A stretch of 64,000 nt of DNA, taken from the NCBI GenBank assembly GCA_973895155.1, contig OZ316896.1:6448001-6512000 (forward strand). The letters run 5' to 3'. Within the stretch, counting starts at the first letter, position 1. The number at the start of each line of letters is the position of its first letter. Source of the stretch: Marsupella aquatica (lineage: Eukaryota; Marchantiophyta). Shown piece by piece: positions 54,330 through 64,000 of the stretch. A program made the position numbers and the translations under genes. The notes beneath the pieces were generated by a model that saw only the letters and a program-made list of their open reading frames with translations, searched no databases and was not told the DNA's origin.

Positions 54330-55602
54330 TTCTTCTACGTAGGGCGCGGGGGACGTAGCATTGGCTGTGGCCTCTTCGGGAATTGCAGGTTTGTTGTTGG
54401 ATGGAGATCGTATGGCACATTCAAGGTTTAAGCTTCCTCTCAATCCCAATGCTCAATCACTATGCAAAGTGAAGAAGCAAACAGAGCTTGCTGAATTATT
54501 GCAAAGGACAACATAATTCATTATGTGGGATGAAGCACCTATGGTTCATCGACATGCTGTGGAGGCACTTGACAGGACACGTCGCGACATAAGAGAAGAC
54601 AACAGAAAGTTTGGGGGACTGGTGGTTGGATGTACAAGGGACTTTTGACAAGTGTTGCCGATGAAGGCAAGAGCAAGCCGTGCGCAAATTGTGGGAGGAT
54701 GCTTGAAGAAATCTCACATTTGGCACCCTGTGAAAATGTTCAAGCTTATGGAGAATATGCATGTGCAAGGTACATCCACTTCAGTTGAGTTTGGGAACCA
54801 GACTTTCCAATAATGGCTCCTTCAACTTGGGAATGATAAATTGCCAAAGCAAGGAGCATTAAATAACATGATTATGGTCCCGCCATCCATGGTGGAGAAC
54901 ATTGTTGACACCGACTCCTTGATTTGTGCAATTTATCCATTGTTGGAGAATATTGATGACAAGTTCCTAAGCGAGAGAACAATATTGGAGCCAACGAACG
55001 AGGAGGCGCTGAAGATCAACAGTTAAATATTGGAAGGGCTCGCAGGAGATGCACACACCTTCTTAAGTATAGATTGCCAAAATCAATTGGAAGGACTTGA
55101 TTTATATCCTACTGAGTTCTTGAATACTCTAACACCTAGCGGTTTGCCTTCGCACAAGCTGGTACTTAAGGTTTGATGCCCTGTTATTCTTTTATGTAAT
55201 GTCAACTTCACTACAGGATTATGTAACGGGACACGACTCATAGTATGTACAATCAATAGTCGTGTCATAGAGGTGCAGGTTCTTGCAGACAAACATGTAG
55301 GGAACATAACTTTCATACCACGTATTTCGTTGATGTCAGATGAGGGACTTCCTTTCATGCTGCAAAGAGTCCAATTCCCGGTTCGAGTGGCATATGCCAT
55401 GACTATTAATAAGGCACAGGGTCAGACTTTAGGACATGTAGGATTGCCACTTTCTAAGTCGATTTTCAATCATGGTCAATTGTATGTTGCCTTTTCAAGA
55501 GCAAATGTCCTACAAGGATAAAAGTGTTACTTCCAAATAGTGAGGATGGAGAAGCAAAGTTGACCAAAACTGTTGTATATGATGAAGTTCTCTACTAAAT
55601 CA
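54330..55602 (+). pseudogene. Helitron helicase (Pif1-like) C-terminal part, decayed
   Basis: Plus-strand frame fragments follow Pif1/Helitron helicase order: ALAVASSGIAGLLLDG with AHSRFKLPLNPNAQS; MWDEAPMVHRHAVEALDRT; FGGLVVG; a segment ending LMENMHVQG; TILEPTNEEA; LCNGTRLIVC; FPVRVAYAMTINKAQGQT; GLPLSKSIFNHGQLYVAFSRA; and the usual tail TVVYDEVLY before TAA at about 55600. Stops occur at about 54524, 54648, 54812, 55024 and 55172, with a frameshift near 55518. The Rep domain and upstream motifs I-II of a full Helitron are absent. The 3' terminus (CTRR with hairpin) was not identified. Confidence 0.82.
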
Positions 55603-57106
55603 ATAAAGACCTCATCATGTGTATTCTCTTCAAAATATTTTATCAAGTGTGAATGTTATTATTTCACTTTTCTTAACAACATCTTTTACTTCATAACGTC
55701 TTTGACTAATGACATATTTTACTTATCGACCATATTGTGCTTACAACATCGTTATACTTAACCAAATATTTTTCTCAACAACGTCTTGGGCGACACAATG
55801 TCATTTTTCCCAACGACCTCTTGGGCAACATGACATCTTTTCTCTCAACTACCTCTTGGCCGACACGACATCTTTTCTCTCCACGACCTCTTGGCTAACG
55901 TACACGACATCTTTTCTCTCCACGACCTCTTGGCCGATACAACATCTTTATTTCTCAACGACATCTTGGCTGACATGACTTCTTTTGGGCAACGCACAGG
56001 TATTGAGCTAGTTCCTTATATTACTCATACAATCGCCATGTAGGCATTTGTGAGATCTCATATTATTCTTCATTAGGGCTCACATAAGTCAATATGTTAG
56101 TAAAACTTTTACATATCAATAAACTTTAATCCCCATTGTGGGATTTCTCCCTATCTTAAATTTTTACAGTGTATAAATTTGGACAGCTGTATCCATAAAA
56201 GAACCAGCATACAAATACACCCCAAAATACTTTCCATATTATGAAATGTCAAAGCTGCTTACGTGGCAAGATCTGGTAGGCCAGCTATAATAAAAATCAC
56301 CCCACTATCTTTAGTGTTGGCTGAACCTGGGGTTCCCCAACTCCCACTTAACTCACATTTGTAGGCTGCGGTTTACAAAGTGGCCATGACAGAAATGTAC
56401 TGTAGCCAACTCAGTCAACCACACTTTGAGGGTCTCCGGTCCCCATTTTTGCTGATTTGAGACGCCCTGATAACCCCACCTAATAATCCTCAAATCGGTG
56501 TCAACAAACTCGGGTACGTATGTTTGACGACTTTCACCCCCCTCCCGTTGCCACTCGACTCAGGTGTCGTGTGACTTCACTGGGGTTGGGGTTCGCAGTG
56601 TTGGGGCATAGGAGTGGAGTAGGAGATACACCCATCAATCTGACAGGAGGCGAGGCGAGGCGAGGCGAGGCAAGGCAGAAAAGAGCGCGCGAGACCAACA
56701 AAAGGGGATTCAAGTGAGTAAAAGAGGGAGGAATGGATTGAATGTGAACCGACCGCATGTCAATGGCCCAAAGCGGAGACATGTGGGATTGAAGTAGTCA
56801 TCAGCGAGGCGCATGGGGTGAGGCCTGCGAGCGCAGAATTCTGGGGCTCAGCTCCTCTTTGCGCTGCAATCTGGACTAGTTTTGGGAAAGTTGGTGTGCG
56901 AAGGTGGACAAGTATCTGCCTTGTGTATCTGTTGGAACGATTTGCATTTAGGAGAGGTTTGTCTCAGGGCACGCGGGAGCAACTTACAGCGGACCAATTT
57001 GCTTCAGTGGGAGCAAGACCGTGAGTACGACGAGCTTATGAAGGCGGAAAGAAAGGGTGTACGAAAGGAGTTTGCTGGAAAGTAAGTGGGAAGTTGAAAG
57101 GAAAAG
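55603..57106. other. Flank with minisatellite; 5' region of CDP-DAG synthase
   Basis: 55770-55995 is a minisatellite (listed separately). 56.0-56.5 kb shows nothing. At 56649-56673 GAGGC pentamers repeat about five times. The region just before 57107 is presumably the 5' UTR of the synthase gene; a short upstream ORF begins ATG at 57041 and ends TAA before the main ATG. Confidence 0.45.
55770..55995. repeat. Minisatellite, about seven units of roughly 37 bp
   Basis: Degenerate units contain ACATCTTTTCTCTC(C/A)ACGACC and TCTTGGCCGACA-like halves repeated head to tail. It lies about 170 bp past the Helitron helicase stop. Confidence 0.8.
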
Positions 57107-60100
57107 ATGCAGAAAGATAAGTTCAATGGAACGTCTCCCCCGCTTTCCCCGAGTTCAAACTTGCAGACTCCTCCCGTTTCTCGCCACAGGCATCGGAAGC
57201 GTAGTCATGAAGAGAACCGTCTGGTAAGCTTGTTTCGGAAATGTCTCATGATGATGATGTTCTCCTGATGACTCACTGTGCCCTTTAGTTATGTACCGTA
57301 GGTTTCTTTGGAATAACGAAGAACATGAGACATCTCGGAACCCTTGTTCATATTTCGAGCCCTCTCCCGGTTTCTGAGTATTTTCCCCATCATCCGTAGA
57401 AATTTGTTTCAAAAGGGGTGCCAGGCCGCTAGCCTAGTTAGAAGGTAATTCTTTCCAGAAGATGTAAAGACGAATTGGGGGACCCTTTCAAACTGCTTAC
57501 CAGGCTTCGAGGTTGAGAAAAGCAACTGTTCGAGAAGGTTGGAAACTCAGGCCAGACGGGGCAGGTAGGGTATCTGGTGCAAGTAAGGTTGTAATTCCGA
57601 GCAGGAATTATCGATGTGCTTGGAAACAGAGTTCCAGAAAATCCATGAAGACCGGCTGGTTCAATTGAGATTTCCCAAAATGATCGTGCAAGCAATTAGA
57701 CCGAAATGAGATAGAGAAGGGTTTGATAGCGTGAAGGAAGATGCAATTCGGGACGACAAGATATAGGTTGCAATGTTATTGTAGTTGGAGCAATTTTGTG
57801 AAGGATTCGTAATTCTTTCTTGAAGACAAATCTCCTCGGCAACTTATCTCAGGCTCAATAAAACGGCAAGGCTTGAATTATTTGGCTAAATATTTTATGT
57901 CAAACCTTTGGATCGGTTTCTTTGAACTGAGTGACCCTGACATTTTTTGTTTCGGCTCAAGGGCTTACAGAAATTCAAGCCCTCGGTTTGCCTTCCGACA
58001 CTCGAGGGATGCTATGATGAATCATTTCATTTTGTTTGAAAGGTTGACGACTCCTTTGGTTTATCCTGCAACGACAAAGTGAACTGAGCAGCCTCTGCTC
58101 CTCCCCGCTTAATTAGAGCTATTCGTGCTAGGCCTTTATGGCACATGGGCAGCTGCGCTGCGTGTCGTCATCTGTCTGACCTCTCTCTCTTGACAGATTG
58201 TTATGAACCAAGAGATTGTGTTGGGTGTTCCTATATTTTGTAAGCTACGGTACCAGAGTTCTTACGCTCATGATTCGGAGATTGTTTCCATTTGTTACTA
58301 CTCTATCAATGTTGGGGATTACAGACGTGGCACTATATATTGGAACTTCACGTTTTGCGACAGTTCAAACTTTGCCAATGTTTATAGTTTCAATAAATCC
58401 TAATGGTGGTTCTAATCTCTTTGAACAGAATTCAGAGGATGCAACGAAATTTCCAAAGGGAGAAGGGAACTTACTCGTGAATGATGCAAGCAAGTATAGA
58501 AGTATGAGAACCCGTGTTACATCTTCGGTATGGATGATTGGAGGATTCGTTTTTATTGTCTACATGGGGCATCTATACATATGGGCAATGATCGTTGTGA
58601 TCCAGCTATTTATGGCTCAGGAGCTTTTCACTCTTGCAAGGGGCCCTGCACAGAAAGAAAAGCAACTCCCCTCAGGATTTCGGCTCTTGAACTGGTGGGT
58701 GCACCTCGAAATTGTTATTTCGACTTTGGCAAGAAATATGTGGCGTGTGGGTTAGCCTCGTCGGTAGTCCACATTAGTATATGGACTAAGAGACTTCAGT
58801 GCTGGGTGGTTAATCTCCGTTTTTCAGAAACAATAGTAACCAGAAGCAGCTGGTTTAACATTCGTCATGTTTTTCTGCATCCATGAGTAACGGAGAAAGA
58901 GCAGCATCCGTCTAGCTAGTGGAACTGGATTCTTTCTTTTTTGAGTTTGGTGGGATAATTTATTTCTTAGTAGGCTAGGTCAGAACCTGTTGCTCCTAGC
59001 TCGACTTACTATTATCTAGGGACAGCGTGTGATGGACAGTCGATAAGAGTAGTAAATAAAATTTCCCAAGCTAGAGCAGGTGACACTTCATAATGAGGAC
59101 CATGAAATCAACCAGAAGTCTGAGCATGTATGATCTTTACACTGAGATGATCTGCTATTCTTTCAGGCATTTCTTCATTACAGCAATGGTATATGTCTAT
59201 GGACGCTTCTTAAGCAAGCAGCTTGTGAAGACCATTTCGTCTGATAAAATGCTTATCTTAGTTTTTAGCGGAGTAATCCAGTACCACATGATAATCTGCT
59301 ACTTTCTGTACATTGCAGGTAAGGCTCAAACAGAAATTGCTTTCTCCATTGTGAAGTCCCCCTTGTGACAGTTGGCAATTGCCTCTTGAAGTCGAGCCAT
59401 TTCGAATGAAATGAAATCTTGTTACATAAATGAATCCATCTGTAGTGATCATTTCTACACGCAGACACATTTGATGTCTAAATGTCTAGATCTGCTCTGG
59501 ACGTAGTGCCTCTCAAATAGGTCATATTATTATGTACGTGCCATTTCAGAGACCGTATTTGTTATAAATTTGTACTAAGTGATTTTCAATTTGTTTTGTC
59601 AGGGTTTGTCTGCTTCATCTTGACACTCAAGAAAGGAATGTACCAATATCAGTTTGGACAATACGCGTGGACCCACATGATCTTATTTGTTGTATTTGCA
59701 CAGTCTTCATTTACTGTGGCAAACATCTTCGAAGGAATCATTTGGTAAATATCATGCTCTGATGATACAATACTTGAAAATGGTTGCAATGGTTTTACCG
59801 AGTTTTGCTATTTCAATCTAGTAATGATTTTTTGCCTAATCTTCTTTGTTAAGGTTAGTTCGCCTAACGAGAATGTGATCGGTAGATGAGTCTCGAGACA
59901 GCACTGACAATTACAAATGCTTGATGCACAAATTCCTATCGCGAAATCATGAAAGGGTTCAGATGGGAATCTATCAAGCTCTCGAAGCCAATTGCATGGA
60001 AATCTATCAAGCTCTCTCAGCCAATTGCAGGTCTAGTGCTCATATTCTAACATGTCGTGCCCTATACAGGTTTCTTTTGCCTGCTTCCCTGATTGTTATA

Positions 60101-62309
60101 AACGACATTGCAGCCTACTTTTTTGGATTCTTTTTTGGTCGAACGCCTCTGATAAAGTTGTCGCCAAAGAAAACTTGGGAGGGATTCATGGGAGCTTCCG
60201 TCACAACCGTCCTATCTGGATTTGTGGTATCTCTCGTCTTTACAGCTGTCTTTCCTGTCTTCGGTAGCTTAGTGCTCAGAGTTGCTACATAACAAAATAT
60301 TTCTTTCATTGCCAGTGTATCGACTCCACATTACTGATGGCTAGAAGTCCTTATCAGGTGCTGCAATAAATCCTATTCCCTTGGCACGTCACTGTTTCAG
60401 TGTAAAAACAGGTTGCCTGGAGATCTTTCGGTGGTGGGCTAACATGGTCTATCCTTGTTTTTCTGTTGCTTATTTCCACTGTACGGTGCAGTGCAAGGAC
60501 ATCCTAATAATTGGTTTCTTGTGTTGTCAGCTAGCGTATCTGATGGGAAGCTCTGAGTGGTTGACGTGTCCCCGGAAGGTAATTTTACTGCTGTGTTTTA
60601 GCTTCTTGTTGTTTTTTCTCAATGTGCAAAAAAGCTTGGAATTATTATAGCCATGATTATCTGTGTAAGTACTGTCTGGTATTTATTTCTCTTCGACAGT
60701 CAACAAGATATTTTTCTTTTTCTTCCAATTAACTAATGAGTTTCCTTTTCGTCTGATTCCCTGAGAACATTAAAGGATGACACTTTCAGTTTTTATGTTT
60801 TACAAGAGTTTGGTCAACGAGAGTAGTACATCTCCTTCCGGGTTGTTCTTGTACACAGGGTGGTTGGAAAGTTGATAATGTATCTGCTGGCAGGATCTCT
60901 CTACTGGTTGGTTGCACTGTGATCCGGGTCCTCTTTTCAAGCCTAAGTTCTACTCATTGGCCTGGCTTCCTTCGTGGGTAAGTGTTTGCCTGCTATCTGC
61001 AGATGTTTGTTTTTTGGATGAACTGTTTAAGTTGGTGCTTTCCTGCAATTATGCACCTAATTCAATATTACAAGAAAGAATTGCTATATTGGTGCTTTCG
61101 TGCAGTTACGCACCCAATTGGCAATGTGGTCTTTTGCAGGCTCCATGGCCCTGGAGAGAGGTGACGATCATGCCAGTGCAGCTTCATGCGATGGCTTTAG
61201 GACTGTTTGCGTCCAGCATAGCCCCTTTTGGAGGCTTTTTTGCCAGTGGCTTCAAACGAGCTTTCAAAATAAAGGTCTGTTTTCTCTTTACCGAGTAATG
61301 GCAATCATCGCATTGTCCTTTTATGGTCACCTGTCATCTGTTTAGTTGGCTTTGGTATCGTGAATATCGAATCTAGTTGTGAATCTTCACAAAGCCCGGG
61401 ATCAATCTGGAATTTCGCTCACAGAGAGATTTCCCTCAATCACACATGGAAGTAATAACACATGACTATCGCACTGTGAAGGATAACAGAAATTTTGATG
61501 CGCTTGGACCTGCAGGATTTTGGAGACAGTATACCAGGACATGGTGGAATTACTGACCGGATGGATTGCCAGGTACGGTTAGATATTTACGACTACGTTT
61601 GTTGTGTCCTGGGGCCTCTCCCTATAATTGAGTACTCGAAGGGCTGCTGTTTGCCCAAAGGGCGGATGAGCCCGACAATTGGAAGGAGGCCTGCTCTGCA
61701 TCAGTGACAACTAGTGAATATTCTTCTATTAAATGATCCCTCACCAATTTCGAACTCTTGTATATTTCATTTATATTATTCCCATACTCTTTCTGCTTGC
61801 AAGCAGTACGCAATCACTATGTTGCAATGGTGTCCTCACCTCCTAACAACATTCTTTGCACCTGTCAGATGGTGATGGCTGTATTTTCTTACACTTACTA
61901 TCAATCTTTCATTGCAACCCGAGCTTACTCCGTTGATCTACTCCTCGAACAGGTGTGCTGTCAATAATGAGTACTAGACAATTGCTGGCGATTGAGTAAT
62001 AACAGTAATGTTTTGAGATCATGAAATCATTAGGAGATGGTACTCTTCTCATGAACTTTAATGTAGTCAGAATAGCAATCTCTGGTTTGCGATCGAGATT
62101 GTTGCTTCCGGGCTCCAGTGTTCTGCTGTAGTCACGTCTCTCTTTAGCTTGGACACATGGTAGCTCATAGACCATTTGACATTCATTATTGACCAACTTG
62201 ACTTTCTTATTAACAGATTCTGGGACATTTAACGTCGGATGAGCAGCTCGTGTTGTATCAGCAATTAGCTGAAGTATTGACAAAGAGGGAACAAATCGGA
62301 ACAGGTTGA
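57107..62309 (+). CDS. CDS: Phosphatidate cytidylyltransferase (CDP-diacylglycerol synthase)
   Basis: Makes CDP-diacylglycerol from phosphatidic acid and CTP, the precursor of phosphatidylinositol and phosphatidylglycerol, in the ER membrane. Exons: 57107-57223, 58429-58694, 59167-59318, 59603-59744, 60070-60226, 60531-60578, 60894-60977, 61140-61274, 61516-61572, 61869-61952, 62217-62309. All phases join, giving 444 residues, the usual size for the plant ER enzymes. A basic cytosolic N-terminus ([11 protein letters not shown]) is followed by several membrane segments ([20 protein letters not shown] and others), [20 protein letters not shown], and the family signature [19 protein letters not shown] with ITDRMD across exons 8-9. 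A TGA is in frame just upstream of the ATG, supporting that start. The 1.2-kb first intron is the longest. Confidence 0.96.
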
Positions 62310-64000
62310 TGCTGCAACAATTCTCTCCTATCTGAATACTTAGTGAGCCCAATTGTCAAAGTTCCAATCCTGGATTTGGTAGTATGTGTATCTTAGTAGT
62401 CATGGCAGAGTGTGAAATAGCGTATGAGGTAGTGTGCGTTGATGTCACAGTAGTGAACGACCAATATTTTTTCTAGTGAACAGTAGTGTACCATGGGGGA
62501 GTGATGGATTTTAGGAGTGAATTGCCAAATAAATGAGATACCTTTTTTTTAGTCTGTTTTAGAGGCTACAGTTTACAGGTTGAGCCATGGCAATGAAACT
62601 AGTCAGTGGCCTCAACAAATGTAAGGCTCGTAATCATCTGTATATATATGATCAGTGCCTCCCTTACTGCAGTGCGAACTACGGTAGTTAGTATCTTTGT
62701 ATGTTTCTGCAGCTCGATTATAGGTGTCAGTTATTTAAATACGAGGAAAGTGCTTTTGTTTTCATAAAGGGAAACCTTGAAGGGAAACCCTCAGTTGGTA
62801 TTATAAGTTTTTAACATAGTTCCTCCCAACTGCTTGAGAAATTGTCAGTTCACTATTTTTTAATACAGCCACTTGCCAAACTGCTATGGAGCACACAACA
62901 ATTTGAACTGGCGAAAATAGACTAAAGCAAAAACTGGTGTGCTAGCCATTGTAGTAGGGGCAGGGCCTACAGGGAAACTGTTTGGGAACGCTAAATCTGG
63001 TGTGCTTACCAGTCAGATGGGGGACAGGGCCTACAAGGAAACTATGGGTAACACGTTATGTGTTTCCTGTCCAAGGCTCAAACCCTACGGTAGGTATCCA
63101 CTAGGTTCATTTTCCACGTTGAGCAGGCCTTGAAAGTGCTGAAGTAAACAATTCCATAGGGAGCAGAAGATTATAATTACTTACCTTTGGCTTCTTTTCT
63201 GCATGGTAAAATTCTCTAAAAAGGACACAAAAACAAGGCCTTCGAGCCTTTCAAAGTTACAATTAACACTAGTGGGTAGATTTGATTGATCAATGCATGT
63301 GATAGATCATGACAGTGGTCGCAATGCAAGTTGGAGTTGTTGGATTTCCTACATTGATGAATAGTATCAAGTGCTGATGATTAAGCTTGATTGACTGTAC
63401 TTTTAACTTTGTCAAATGTTCGTTTTGAGTTCCCACAAGGTTGTTTCTTTGTTATTGGGTACTTCAATATCTAAATTGCATTAAGAGATCTTTATTACAA
63501 TAATTTTGTTGTCTCAAGTTTGTTTGGGTTGAAATGTTCTATGCTGCTGCCTACTTTTTTTCCCCAAACAATTTGAATAGTGGGCCATGGGGCACTCTAT
63601 TCAAATTTTGTACTTGATGTTGTGTATGAATATTGGTGTTTTGGCATCCTGAAATGAATGTAGTGTGTAAGCAAAAATGATAGGCATAAGACTGATATGT
63701 CTTAGGCGTGTTCAAGTGTAAGCTGCTTTTACTTTCCAATAACATTTTCTCCGCAAAATGTGTAAGTAAATAACTCAAACCTTGAAATTAGACAAGGGGA
63801 AAGGACAAATTTGTAATGCAAAGCAATACATTACGATTGCACAAAGTAATACATTAAAACCATAAGTGTTAAGTCTATTACTATCACTTGGTAAAATATA
63901 TATATTTATGACATAAAAGAGTTCACCATGTGAGTTGTCTAGAGTTAGTCCTTGGGCAATCATTGAAAGGTTATTAGAACAAGTGCAAACTAATCAGAAT
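62310..64000. other. 3' flank of CDP-DAG synthase, no gene seen
   Basis: AT-rich sequence with no supported ORF. Two similar short segments containing CAGGGCCTACA(A/G)GGAAACT lie near 62959 and 63026. The window ends in intergenic sequence. Confidence 0.45.

Noticed and set aside
56649-56673. GAGGC pentamer run as a regulatory repeat or CRISPR-like array.
   Set aside because: Only about five 5-bp units without spacers; simple sequence slippage explains it. No CRISPR array is expected or seen.

Overview
This is nuclear DNA of a green-lineage eukaryote. It holds two intact, intron-rich host genes. One is translation initiation factor eIF5B, with 12 coding exons that I could join codon by codon. 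The other is a plant-type CDP-diacylglycerol synthase, with 11 exons. The rest is a dense field of transposable elements. The host genes most resemble land-plant and streptophyte proteins, and the repeat load with multi-level nesting suggests a large-genome charophyte alga such as Chara. The species assignment is inference, not seen directly.

Layout. 1-2.6 kb: unassigned, with a frameshifted coiled-coil ORF. 2.6-33.7 kb: one two-gene DNA transposon, here called E0. Its minus-strand gene A (about 3.4-7.2 kb) encodes a protein ending in a domain like N4-cytosine/N6-adenine DNA methyltransferases. Its plus-strand gene B (8.2-9.6 kb, resuming at 31.3-33.6 kb) encodes a MULE-like transposase with a zinc-binding N-terminus and a SWIM finger. 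E0 is split by E1, a Ty3/gypsy element at 9590-31304 with 1916-bp LTRs and a 5-bp target duplication. E1 is itself split by E2, an 11.3-kb Ty3/gypsy element at 12013-23301 with a 4-bp target duplication. E2 encodes gag, protease, a cytosine-C5 DNA methyltransferase of DNMT3/DRM-like layout, reverse transcriptase, RNase H, and integrase with a terminal PHD finger. 33.7-39.1 kb: intergenic, with a small E0-type remnant. 39.1-45.6 kb: eIF5B. 46.7-49.2 kb: a second, inverted and broken E0-type copy holding fragments of both genes. 49.5-51.0 kb: a degraded multi-exon transposon-like gene. 54.3-55.6 kb: the decayed helicase end of a Helitron, followed by a minisatellite. 57.1-62.3 kb: CDP-diacylglycerol synthase. 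62.3-64 kb: nothing recognisable.

Main biological points. (1) E2 combines a DNA-methylation writer and a chromatin reader (PHD) in one retrotransposon polyprotein. (2) The host transposon E0 carries its own methyltransferase-like gene next to the transposase; the pairing recurs in the second copy. (3) All seven premature stops in the 5-kb E2 pol frame are TAG or TGA, fit C-to-T changes at CAG or CGA, and occur without any frameshift; the 13 substitutions between its LTRs are all transitions. This fits decay through deamination of methylated cytosine. (4) A near-palindromic 15-mer, TAGCGCCTGGCGCTA and variants, recurs about 17 times, always in non-coding parts of E0-type sequence. Family names come from motifs read by eye; no database search was possible.
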